The translations under genes and the position numbers were made by a program. 64,000 bases of DNA from Streptomyces griseus. GTDB taxonomy: Bacteria > Actinomycetota > Actinomycetes > Streptomycetales > Streptomycetaceae. The DNA lies in NCBI RefSeq assembly GCF_001715295.1, contig NZ_MDKB01000001.1, positions 1,429,292 to 1,493,291 of the forward strand, written 5' to 3'. Positions 7,224 to 14,671 of the stretch are shown here, in pieces. The notes beneath the pieces are model-generated. The model had not been told where the DNA came from and searched no databases. It saw only the letters and a program-made list of their open reading frames with translations. Each line of letters opens with the position of its first letter. The first letter of the stretch is position 1.

Positions 7224-8837
7224 ATGTCTGAACTGAACCGCCGGGGATTACTCACTCGTGCCGGACTTGTCGGGGCCGGTCTGGTCTCGGCGGACCTCTT
7301 AGCCGGAGGTGGCACCGCGGCCGCGGCAGGGAGGAGCGCCGGAGAATGTTCACCGGCGTTCGGCTCCATCACCGTGCAGCCCGGGGACTCCCGGTACGAC
7401 AGCTTCATGCGCGCGCACAACACCCGCTTCAGCAACCGGCCGGACCAGGTCACCATCGCGACCTCCGCGGCCCAGGTCGCCGAGGCGCTCGGCCGCGCCG
7501 TCGCGGCCGGCCAGCAGGTGGCCGTCCGCTCCGGCGGCCACTGCCTGGAGAACTTCACGACCTACTCCGGGGTCAAGCACCTCATCGACCTCTCGCAGAT
7601 GTCGGACGTCTACTACGACGAGCGCCGGTGCGCCTTCGCCGTGGGCCCCGGCGCGATCGTGGCCCCGACGCAGAACACGCTCTTCAAGGGCTGGGGCGTG
7701 ACGATACCCTCGGCGGGCTGCTCGGAAGTGGGCCTCGGCGGGCACATACTCGGCGGCGGCTACAACTTCTTCTCCCGTATCCACGGAATCGCCGTCGACC
7801 ACCTCTACGCCGTCGAGGTGGTCGTGGTGGGCGCCGACGGGCAGCCCCGCGTCGTCGTGGCGACCAGCCGGGCGGACGACCCCAACCGCGACCTGTGGTG
7901 GGCACACACGGGCGGTGGCGGCGGCAACTTCGGGATCGTGACGCGGTACTGGATGCGTACGCCCGGTGTGGTCTCCACCGACCCCCGTCAGCTCCTGCCC
8001 CGTGGCTCGAACCAGCGGGTCCGGAACGTGCAGTGGTCGTGGGACAACCTGTCGCCGCAGGCGTTCAGGACGCTCGTGCGCAACTACTCCCAGTGGTACG
8101 AGCGGAACAGCGCCCCCGGAGCCAAGGAGGTCCAGGTATGGGCCTCCTTCTCCGCCTCGCACCAGGCCGCCGGTGTCATCGGCCTGATGGCCGGTGTCTC
8201 GAAGGACGTCCCGGGGGGCGAGGCCCTGCTCGACGGGCTCTTCGAGGCCACCACCGCCGGAGCCGGTGTCACCGCCGTCTCCGACTCGCGGTACGAACTG
8301 CCGTGGCTCGACCGTGACAACTGGTACTGGGGTCCCCCCGGACGCCAGAAGGACAAGACCTCGGACCTCAAGAAGAGCTACTCCGACGAGCAGTTGGACA
8401 CGATCTACACCTACCTGACCGACGACTCGATCAGCAATCCGGGCGCCCAGGTGAATCTGGCCGCCCTCGGTGGGAAGATCAACTCGGTTCGCTCCGACGC
8501 GACCGCCTACGTCCACCGGGACTCGATCCTGCGCGTCTACTTCACCCCCGGTGTGTGGCGCGAGGAGGCCGACGACGCCACCCACGTCGGGTGGGTGCGC
8601 AAGCTCTACCGTGACGTCTACCGCAACACCGGCGGTGTTCCGGTGCCCGACGCGGACAACGCCGGCGCGTACATCAACTACCCGGACGTCGACCTCGCCG
8701 ACCCGGAGTGGAACACCTCCACCACCCCGTGGCACGGCCTGTACTACGGCGCCAACTACGCGCGGCTCCAGCGGGTCAAGGCGGCCTACGACCCGCGTGA
8801 CGTGTTCCGCCACGCGCTGTCGATCCGTCCCGCCTGA
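7224..8837 (+). CDS. Tat-exported FAD-linked oxidase, berberine-bridge type
   Basis: The 537-residue protein starts with a twin-arginine signal (NRRGLLTRAGLVGAG, then a hydrophobic stretch and AAAAG) and continues into a PP-loop/VAO-type FAD-binding domain: VAVRSGGHCLENF, with the glycine-rich FAD contact and the histidine that commonly binds FAD covalently, then GLGGHILGGGYNFFSR and GGGGGNFGIVTRY. The C-terminus INYPDVDL...YYGANYARLQRVKAAYDPRDVF is typical of berberine-bridge enzymes. In saframycin (SfmCy2) and naphthyridinomycin (NapU) biosynthesis secreted FAD-linked oxidases act outside the cell on the released prodrug; context and Tat signal make that role likely here. AAGGAG at 7210-7215 fixes the ATG at 7224; an upstream in-frame GTG at 7188 would break the signal peptide. 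Confidence 0.88.
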   Translation: MSELNRRGLLTRAGLVGAGLVSADLLAGGGTAAAAGRSAGECSPAFGSITVQPGDSRYDSFMRAHNTRFSNRPDQVTIATSAAQVAEALGRAVAAGQQVAVRSGGHCLENFTTYSGVKHLIDLSQMSDVYYDERRCAFAVGPGAIVAPTQNTLFKGWGVTIPSAGCSEVGLGGHILGGGYNFFSRIHGIAVDHLYAVEVVVVGADGQPRVVVATSRADDPNRDLWWAHTGGGGGNFGIVTRYWMRTPGVVSTDPRQLLPRGSNQRVRNVQWSWDNLSPQAFRTLVRNYSQWYERNSAPGAKEVQVWASFSASHQAAGVIGLMAGVSKDVPGGEALLDGLFEATTAGAGVTAVSDSRYELPWLDRDNWYWGPPGRQKDKTSDLKKSYSDEQLDTIYTYLTDDSISNPGAQVNLAALGGKINSVRSDATAYVHRDSILRVYFTPGVWREEADDATHVGWVRKLYRDVYRNTGGVPVPDADNAGAYINYPDVDLADPEWNTSTTPWHGLYYGANYARLQRVKAAYDPRDVFRHALSIRPA

Positions 8838-8852
8838 TCCGGCATCGGCACG

Positions 8853-8890
8853 GTGTGCCCGCCGGGCGGCCTCGTCCGGCGGGCACACCG
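8853..8890 (+). terminator. Rho-independent-type hairpin after the oxidase gene
   Basis: A perfect 14-bp inverted repeat (8853-8866 with 8877-8890, arm GGTGTGCCCGCCGG) with a 10-nt loop, starting 15 nt after the stop codon. There is no U tract, as usual in Streptomyces. Confidence 0.8.
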
Positions 8891-8919
8891 CACCCCCAGG
8901 TGAGGGAGCCCGCCTCGCC

Positions 8920-9080
8920 CGGCTGTCCCGCGACGTCCGGTGGATCAGTGCGTGGCGTCGGACGCGGTGCGCCGCACGGTCGAGGGGCGTCCGCCTACCG
9001 GGCGTACGGGGACGTCCCGGCGACGTGGCGAGGTGCCGTGGCTGCCGCCGCGCGCCTGCCGGGAGTTGCGGGACGGCCCC
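8920..9080 (+). repeat. Dispersed ~160-bp element, copy 2
   Basis: A diverged copy of the dispersed element. It starts GGCTGTCCCGCGACG, ends GCGGGACGGCCCC, and keeps the block GGCGAGGTGCCGTGGCTGCC. It follows the oxidase terminator by 29 bp and precedes the methyltransferase gene. Confidence 0.85.
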
Positions 9081-9402
9081 GGGCAGGCGTCCCGGTGCGT
9101 CCGGCGCGGGGAGCGCGCGGCCGATCGTAAGAGCCGCCGGATTGTCCGGTGGGCGCTTCCGGGAAATGCGCCCCTTTCCTTCCGCCGTGCCGCCTTCTTT
9201 CGGCCGGAGGAATGCGAACGGGGGGCCCGGGACCGCCTTGACACCCCGTTCCTGTCATGAGTTCGTTTGTGCTTCACAGAAAGTCTTCGAGCGCCCCGGT
9301 ACGCCTTCAGCCCCGCACTTCCGCACCGGACCCTGGCGGGCTCGACGGTGGTCCGGCCGAGCACCCGGGGCCAGGATGTCGCAGACAACAGGGAGATGAG
9401 AG

Positions 9403-10245
9403 ATGACTGCCGAGATGTCCGGCGTCGACAATGTCGCGAGTTTCTACGAGGGCCTCGGCCAGGTTCTCAATATCGCCTGGGGTGAGAACCTGCATTACGG
9501 CTACTGGGAGAACGACGCCGACGACAGCACGGTCGACGTCGCCACGGCCCGCCTCACCGACCTGCTGATCAGCATGCTCGACCCCGCGCCCGGTGCCTCC
9601 GTCCTCGACATCGGCTGCGGTGTCGGCAAACCCGCCCTGCAGCTCGTCGCGGCCAGGAAGACGCATGTCACCGGCATCGATGTCAGCGACGTCGAGGTGG
9701 AGCAGGCCACCGAGCGCGCCGCCCGCGCGGGCCGGTCCGAACTGGCCACCTTCCGGAACGCGGATGTGATGGAGCTGCCTTTCGGAGACGACTCGTTCGA
9801 CGGTGCCTGGGCGGTCGAGTCGCTGCTCCACGTGCCGGACCGGAGCCGCGCGCTCGCCGAGACGGCCAGGGTGCTGCGTCCCGGCGGGCGTCTGGTGATC
9901 GCCGACACCGTCGAGCGCCCACCGGTGGGTCCTGAGGCCCGCGCGGTGCTCGACGAGATCTGCGCCGCGTACCACGTGAGCGCCTACGCCACCGCCGACG
10001 AGTACAGCGGACTGCTCACCGCGAGCGGGTTCGTCGACATCGACATCCGCGACATCAGCGACAAGGTCGCCCGGACAGGGATGATCATGGCCGATGCCGT
10101 CGAGGCCCGGCGCGAAGAACTGGCGCGGATCGACGGGCCGGAGCCGGTCGACCAGTACATCGGCCTCATGCGCCGGGCGGCGGCCAGCCCGGACATCGGG
10201 TACCTGGTGATCGCCGCGACGCTGGACCCCGCGTCCGGCTCCTGA
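9403..10245 (+). CDS. Class I SAM-dependent methyltransferase, small-molecule type
   Basis: The 280-residue protein has the pattern of small-molecule methyltransferases related to tocopherol and sarcosine methyltransferases: LHYGYWENDAD near the N-terminus, motif I VLDIGCGVGKPAL, the acidic loop GIDVSD and motif III RVLRPGGRLVIAD. The start has a GGGAGATGAGAG purine run upstream. It is separated from the oxidase by a terminator and repeat copy 2, so it has its own promoter. In saframycin-type pathways an N-methyltransferase of this class methylates the core amine; that role fits the context but nothing in the sequence fixes the acceptor atom. A convergent SDR gene follows beyond two hairpins. 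Confidence 0.85.
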   Translation: MTAEMSGVDNVASFYEGLGQVLNIAWGENLHYGYWENDADDSTVDVATARLTDLLISMLDPAPGASVLDIGCGVGKPALQLVAARKTHVTGIDVSDVEVEQATERAARAGRSELATFRNADVMELPFGDDSFDGAWAVESLLHVPDRSRALAETARVLRPGGRLVIADTVERPPVGPEARAVLDEICAAYHVSAYATADEYSGLLTASGFVDIDIRDISDKVARTGMIMADAVEARREELARIDGPEPVDQYIGLMRRAAASPDIGYLVIAATLDPASGS

Positions 10246-10256
10246 TCACCGCCGCT

Positions 10257-10314
10257 GCGCGCCGGGCCGCCCTGCACCCCGCCGTCTCGTGGGGTGCAGG
10301 GCGGCCCGGCGCGC
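10257..10314. terminator. Strong bidirectional terminator between convergent genes
   Basis: A perfect 24-bp inverted repeat: 10257-10280 pairs with 10291-10314 around a 10-nt loop. It begins 12 nt after the methyltransferase stop and faces the convergent SDR gene. Confidence 0.9.
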
Positions 10315-10329
10315 GTGCGGGTACCGGAG

Positions 10330-10367
10330 CCCGGCCGGGACGGCGCAGACCCGCCGTCCCGGCCGGG
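10330..10367. terminator. Second hairpin terminator, probably for the SDR gene
   Basis: A perfect 16-bp inverted repeat (10330-10345 with 10352-10367, 6-nt loop), 42 nt past the end of the minus-strand SDR gene and in tandem with the previous hairpin. Confidence 0.8.
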
Positions 10368-10409
10368 GAGCGGACCGCTGTCAGCGCCCCTGACCGTGAA
10401 CGGTGCCCG

Positions 10410-11345
10410 TCACCGGTAACCGGACGCGTCGGCGGGCTTGCCCGCCTCCTCCACCTCGACCAGATAGCGCCAGCAGTCGGGCCGCGAGCCGTCGAGGTCG
10501 GTGAAGCCGTACTCCTGCGCGAGCTGCCCGCTGGACACCGACTGGCCGTTCCAGCGTGCGACCTCCGCGTCACCCGCGAGCGCCGCGACCGCCCGGCCCA
10601 CGTACGACGGGCTCTCCGAGATGCAGAAGTGCGGCACCTCGGTCAGCGCGTCGCGCCAGGTCTCCTCCGTGACGCCGAGCGTCTCGAGCATCATCTCCGA
10701 ACGCATCCAGCCCGGTGTGAGCGTCACCGCCGTCCCGCCGTACGACTTCAGCTCGTGGGCGAGCACATATCCCATACGCAGCACGCTGTTCTTGACCAGG
10801 TCGTAGAAGTACGAATTGCGGTAGTGGCTGCCGTTGTAGTCGGAGGTGCCGTCGGTCATCTCCACCACGAGCCCGCCGGGCCGGCGCACCAGGAGCGGCA
10901 GCAGGAAGTGGCTGGAGATCGCATGCGTGTCCATGCCGAGCCGCATCAGCCGGAGGCCGTTGTCCAGATCGTGTTCCCACACCTTCTTGTCGAACTCGAA
11001 CAGCCGCTCACCGCCCCAGACGTCGTTGACCAGCACGTCGAGCCGCCCCTGCTCGGCGTCGACGCGCTCGGCGAGCGCACGTACCTGCTCGGGCACCAGA
11101 TGGTCGGTCGGGACCGCGATACCCGTCCCGCCCGCCTCGGTGACCAGCTCCGCGGTGTCCTCGATCGTCTCGGACCGGTTGTACTCCGAGCGGCGTTCCC
11201 GGGTCGTACGGCCGGTGACGTAGACCGTCGCACCGGCCGCGCCCAGTTGGACGGCGATGGCTCGTCCGGCTCCCCGGGTCGCACCCGCGACCAGTGCGAT
11301 CTTCCCCTGGAGGTCCGGAGCTGGTGTGTCGGACATGAGTCCCAT
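10410..11345 (-). CDS. Short-chain dehydrogenase/reductase
   Basis: The 311-residue SDR has the cofactor motif VAGATRGAGRAIAVQLG, followed by VTGRTTRER with basic residues after the second strand that suggest NADP preference, and the catalytic YDLVK (YxxxK). The C-terminal part is longer than in classical SDRs of about 250 residues and ends with a Trp/Tyr-rich segment. The start ATG at 11345 has GAGGGAA 5 nt upstream. It is transcribed toward the cluster methyltransferase and could be its last gene or an unrelated neighbour; no substrate can be read. A palindrome lies upstream at 11429-11443. Confidence 0.85.
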   Translation of the reverse strand: MGLMSDTPAPDLQGKIALVAGATRGAGRAIAVQLGAAGATVYVTGRTTRERRSEYNRSETIEDTAELVTEAGGTGIAVPTDHLVPEQVRALAERVDAEQGRLDVLVNDVWGGERLFEFDKKVWEHDLDNGLRLMRLGMDTHAISSHFLLPLLVRRPGGLVVEMTDGTSDYNGSHYRNSYFYDLVKNSVLRMGYVLAHELKSYGGTAVTLTPGWMRSEMMLETLGVTEETWRDALTEVPHFCISESPSYVGRAVAALAGDAEVARWNGQSVSSGQLAQEYGFTDLDGSRPDCWRYLVEVEEAGKPADASGYR

Positions 11346-11428
11346 GGAGTTCCCTCATCTGTCTGTGCGGTTCCGGCCCGCGTTCGTCCTCGACGCGAGC
11401 GGCTTCACACCATGATCACCTCTTAACC

Positions 11429-11443
11429 CGACAACCCTTGTCG
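11429..11443 (-). promoter_or_regulatory. Palindrome CGACAA-CCC-TTGTCG upstream of the SDR gene
   Basis: A perfect 6-bp inverted repeat around CCC, about 85 nt before the SDR start. On the plus strand it is followed by TCTTTTT, so it could instead be read as a U-tract terminator, but no plus-strand gene precedes it. An operator for the SDR promoter is my preferred reading. Confidence 0.35.
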
Positions 11444-11604
11444 TCTTTTTCGGCCGTTCTGTGCGAGCGCGGCGGAAAGGGCGGGCCACCGCGCGACCGG
11501 ACGAGCCGTCGGCCGCGTCGTCGGGAGAGGACCCCGTCGGCGCCGCCCGGTGGGACTCCATCCCGTGGATGCCCCGCGCGCCTCACGGGGAGAGGAGCGC
11601 GGGG

Positions 11605-11720
11605 CTACGGTGTCAGCACGATCCTGCCGAGGACCGGCGCGTCACCGAGGCCCGGACGCCGCCGGGCGGACCGGCCCGGACGTCGGTGGACCGGTCACGG
11701 CCGACCTCGCCGGGGACGTG
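11605..11720 (-). pseudogene. Possible C-terminal remnant of a zinc-type alcohol dehydrogenase/quinone oxidoreductase
   Basis: On the minus strand the last codons before the TAG at 11607-11605 read GDAPVLGRIVLTP, the usual C-terminal ending of medium-chain dehydrogenases (GKIVLTP). Further upstream, similarity seems to continue in another frame (DVRAGPPGGVRA), as expected after a frameshift. Only some 40 codons can be followed, so this is a weak call. Confidence 0.25.
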
Positions 11721-11756
11721 TCACCCGACTGGGGACGCGTACCCGGCCGTGGTCTG

Positions 11757-11918
11757 AGGGCTGTCCCGCAATCCCCGTTCGATCAGCGTGCGGCGTCGGA
11801 TACGGGGCTCCGCACGGCGGAGGGACGTCCGCATGCTGGATGTACGGGGACGTCACGACGGCGCGGCGTGGTGCCGTAGCCGTCGTCGCGCGCCCGCCGT
11901 GAAGCGCGGGGCAGCCCT
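11757..11918 (+). repeat. Dispersed ~160-bp element, copy 3
   Basis: It begins AGGGCTGTCCCGC and ends GCGGGGCAGCCCT, with the central hairpin GACGTCC/GGACGTC and the block GTGCCGTAGCCGTCGTCGCG. It ends only 35 bp before the -10 box of the VOC gene. Confidence 0.9.
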
Positions 11919-11966
11919 CAGCGGGAAGCGCCGTGTCGGTACGGGTCAGCCCTTAGCATGCCGCGT

Positions 11967-12404
11967 ATGGCCATCACACTCGAGAACGTCGGAATCGCCG
12001 TGCGCGACCTCGAAGCAACCATCTCCTTCTTCACCGACCTCGGTCTCACGGTCGTCGGCCGTGACACGGTCAGTGGTGAGTGGGCCGACACCGCCGTCGG
12101 CCTGGACGGCAATCACGTCAACATCGCGATGCTCCGGACACCCGACGGGCACGGCTGCCTCGAGCTTTTCGAGTACATCCACCCCGAAGCGATCGAGTCG
12201 GAGCCCACTCGCCCCAACGAGATCGGCATGCACCGCGTCGCCTTCTCGGTCGACGACCTCGACCAAGCCCTCGAGACAGCCGCACGGCACGGATGCCACC
12301 CGCTGCGCGGGGTGGCGACCTACGAGGACGTCTACAAGCTCACGTACGTCCGCGGTCCCAGCGGCATTCTCGTCATGCTCGCCGAGGAGCTGAAGAACAA
12401 CTGA
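11967..12404 (+). CDS. VOC family protein (glyoxalase/bleomycin-resistance fold)
   Basis: The 145-residue protein has the paired beta-alpha-beta-beta-beta modules of the vicinal oxygen chelate fold: LENVGIAVRDLEATISFF at the N-terminus, and GMHRVAFSVDDLDQALETA in the second module, with histidine and glutamate residues at plausible metal positions (HVNIAML, CLELFEYI). Members are dioxygenases, glyoxalases, epimerases or drug-binding proteins; the substrate is unknown. There is no ribosome binding site; a TAGCAT hexamer at 11954-11959 ends 7 nt before the ATG at 11967, so the mRNA is probably leaderless. An in-frame ATG at 11958 overlaps that hexamer and is therefore unlikely to be used. Confidence 0.82.
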   Translation: MAITLENVGIAVRDLEATISFFTDLGLTVVGRDTVSGEWADTAVGLDGNHVNIAMLRTPDGHGCLELFEYIHPEAIESEPTRPNEIGMHRVAFSVDDLDQALETAARHGCHPLRGVATYEDVYKLTYVRGPSGILVMLAEELKNN

Positions 12405-12711
12405 CGGACGATCGCGCCCGTGGCCCGTGAGGACACCCGGTTGTCGACGGGGCTGGGAGGACTGCCCGTAGGGCGTGTGCGCCGGTCGCGCGAAGGTGAG
12501 CCGTGGACCGGCCGAGCGGCGCCGCGTGCTGCTCGCGCCCCTGAAAACACGTGGACGCCGTTCGCTCGGCCACGGGAGACTCTTCTCTTCGGATCTCTTG
12601 CCACGGACGCCCGGCGAGCACGTGGGCCGGCACGGAGGAGCGCCCTCGCGGGAGGCCTCTCCCACCTGGCGGAGCCCGGAGCAACTGCCCGCGAACGGAC
12701 GTGAGGTCGGT
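12405..12711. other. Non-coding stretch upstream of the ABC exporter
   Basis: About 300 bp with no recognisable gene, repeat or strong hairpin. It must hold the exporter promoter. Confidence 0.5.
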
Positions 12712-14541
12712 ATGGGATCGCAGCAGTTCCGCAGGGCCCGACCGGGTGGAGGCCCGGTCCGTATCGCTCTCCGCCACTACCTCCGGGAGCTCTCCCGCCA
12801 GCGTGGACTCTCCGTTCCTGCGCTCGCGCTCCCGGCCCTCGGCAACATCGGCATCACATACGTCGCGCCCCTGGTCGTCGCCAAGCTCGTGGGCCGCATC
12901 GCCGACGACGGCCCCCTCGGCATCCGCGACGCGCTTCCCTACGTCGGCGTGTTCGCAGGCGTACTCCTTCTGGCGGAAACTCTCTGGCGGCTCGGGTTGC
13001 ACTGCCTCAACCGCGTCGACGCCCGTGGCATCGAGCACCTGTACGTCATCGGCATGGACGAACTGTTCGCAAAGGACGCCGCGTTCTTCCAGGACAACTT
13101 CGCCGGGTCACTGACCAAGCGGGTACTGAGTTTCGCCTCGCGCTTCGAGGAGTTCGTCGACACCCTCACGTTCAACGTCGTCGGAAGCCTGGCCCCGCTG
13201 CTGTTCGGCACGGTGATCCTCTGGAGCTACGACCCGTTGCTCGTGGCCGGGCTCCTGATCATGATCACGGTCACGGCGTTGTGCGCCGCTCCTCTCATCC
13301 GCCGCCGCCAGAAACTGGTCAACCGCCGAGAGGACGCGATCGCCCGCGTGTCGGGCCATGTGTCCGACGCACTCATGAACATGGACACCGTGCGCGCGTT
13401 CGCCGCCGAGGAGCGCGAGGCCGCCGAACACCGGGCACGGGTCGCGGAGTCCCGTCGGCTGACGCTGCGCTCCTGGGACTACGGAAACCTCCGGATCGAC
13501 ACCCTCGTCGCGCCGCTCTCCGTCCTGACCAACGGGCTGGGTCTGCTCCTCGCCCTCGGTATCGGCGCCGGCGGCGGCAGCGTCGAGGCGATCGTGGTCG
13601 CCTTCACGTACTACACCGGTTCCACCCGCATCATGTTCGAGTTCAACCAGATCTACCGCCGCCTCGAGAGCTCGATGACCGAGGCGGCCCAGTTCACCGA
13701 GCTGCTGCTCACCCCGCCCACCGTGCTCGACCCGGTGGCACCCGAACCGCTGGACCCCCGGTCCGCGGACGTCCGCTTCGAACGCGTCACCTTCGCGCAC
13801 GACGGGGGCGCCCCCATCTTCGACGGGCTGGAACTGGACGTGCCCAGCGGAGCGAGGATCGGCCTCGTCGGACGTTCCGGCGGCGGCAAGACCACGCTCA
13901 CCCGGCTCCTGCTGAGGATGGCCGACGTCCAGTCCGGCCGCATCCTGGTCGGAGGCCAGGACATCAGCCGCCTGCGCCAGTCCGACCTACGGAGCCTGAT
14001 CGCGTACGTCCCCCAGGAACCCGCCATGTTCCACCGCACCCTGCGGGAGAACATCCGCTTCGCACGCCCGGACGCCACGGAAGCGGAGATCCGCGCAGCC
14101 GCCGACGCGGCACACGTCACGGAGTTCGCCGACAACCTGCCGGCGGGCTTCGACACGATGGTGGGGGAGCGTGGCGTGAAACTCTCCGGCGGGCAGCGGC
14201 AGCGGGTCGCCCTGGCCCGTGCGATCCTGCGCGACGCGCCGATCCTCCTGCTGGACGAGGCGACCAGCGCGCTGGACTCCGAGAGCGAGACCCTCGTGCA
14301 GCAGGCCCTGTGGCAACTGATGGAGGGCCGGACCGCGCTGGTCGTCGCGCACCGCCTGAGCACCGTGGCGGCCATGGACCACCTCATCGTGCTCGACCGC
14401 GGCCGCATCGTCGAGCAGGGTACGCACCACCAACTGCTGCGTACCGACGGCGCCTACGCCAGGCTCTGGCACCACCAGTCCGGCGGGTTCCTCGTCGACT
14501 CCGTCGCCGGAGGGCCCGCGGACGTGCCCGGACCGCGCTGA
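12712..14541 (+). CDS. ABC exporter, fused permease and ATPase
   Basis: The 609-residue half-transporter has an N-terminal six-helix permease (about residues 20-330) and a C-terminal nucleotide-binding domain with Walker A GRSGGGKTT, Q-loop YVPQEPAMFHRT, signature LSGGQRQR, Walker B ILLLDEATSALD and H-loop VVAHRLST. It is the homodimeric MsbA/LmrA type for lipids, drugs or peptides. All catalytic motifs are intact. The ATG at 12712 has GAGGT a few bases upstream; earlier in-frame starts extend into sequence without coding character. A strong hairpin closes the unit. It could serve the adjacent antibiotic cluster, but the terminators and the intervening VOC gene separate it from that cluster. 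Confidence 0.9.
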   Translation: MGSQQFRRARPGGGPVRIALRHYLRELSRQRGLSVPALALPALGNIGITYVAPLVVAKLVGRIADDGPLGIRDALPYVGVFAGVLLLAETLWRLGLHCLNRVDARGIEHLYVIGMDELFAKDAAFFQDNFAGSLTKRVLSFASRFEEFVDTLTFNVVGSLAPLLFGTVILWSYDPLLVAGLLIMITVTALCAAPLIRRRQKLVNRREDAIARVSGHVSDALMNMDTVRAFAAEEREAAEHRARVAESRRLTLRSWDYGNLRIDTLVAPLSVLTNGLGLLLALGIGAGGGSVEAIVVAFTYYTGSTRIMFEFNQIYRRLESSMTEAAQFTELLLTPPTVLDPVAPEPLDPRSADVRFERVTFAHDGGAPIFDGLELDVPSGARIGLVGRSGGGKTTLTRLLLRMADVQSGRILVGGQDISRLRQSDLRSLIAYVPQEPAMFHRTLRENIRFARPDATEAEIRAAADAAHVTEFADNLPAGFDTMVGERGVKLSGGQRQRVALARAILRDAPILLLDEATSALDSESETLVQQALWQLMEGRTALVVAHRLSTVAAMDHLIVLDRGRIVEQGTHHQLLRTDGAYARLWHHQSGGFLVDSVAGGPADVPGPR

Positions 14542-14618
14542 CGGCCCGGCGCTCCGGGCCGAAGGAGCCGACCTCCTCGGAGTGGCAGGAGAGCGGGGCG
14601 CAGAGGCCGGGCAACGCT

Positions 14619-14650
14619 GCGGGGCTCCCACAGGACCGTGGGAGCCCCGC
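14619..14650. terminator. Bidirectional terminator between convergent genes
   Basis: A perfect 13-bp inverted repeat, GCGGGGCTCCCAC at 14619-14631 with its complement at 14638-14650, between the ABC exporter and the convergent secreted protein gene. Confidence 0.85.
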
Positions 14651-14671
14651 GCCGTGCGGACAGGCGGGGCC

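Larger units (their letters stand above)
8838..9402. other. Non-coding stretch with terminator and repeat copy 2
   Basis: It holds the terminator of the oxidase gene (8853-8890), repeat copy 2 (8920-9080) and the leader of the methyltransferase gene. I see no gene in it. Confidence 0.6.
11346..11966. other. Divergent non-coding region between SDR and VOC genes
   Basis: It holds a palindrome upstream of the SDR gene (11429-11443), a possible dehydrogenase gene remnant on the minus strand (from 11605), repeat copy 3 (11757-11918) and the VOC promoter. No intact gene is apparent. Confidence 0.55.

Noticed and set aside
1283..10245. Naming the exact antibiotic (saframycin, naphthyridinomycin, lemonomycin or other)
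   Set aside because: Only one flank of the cluster is visible; the product-defining NRPS and oxygenase genes lie outside the window.
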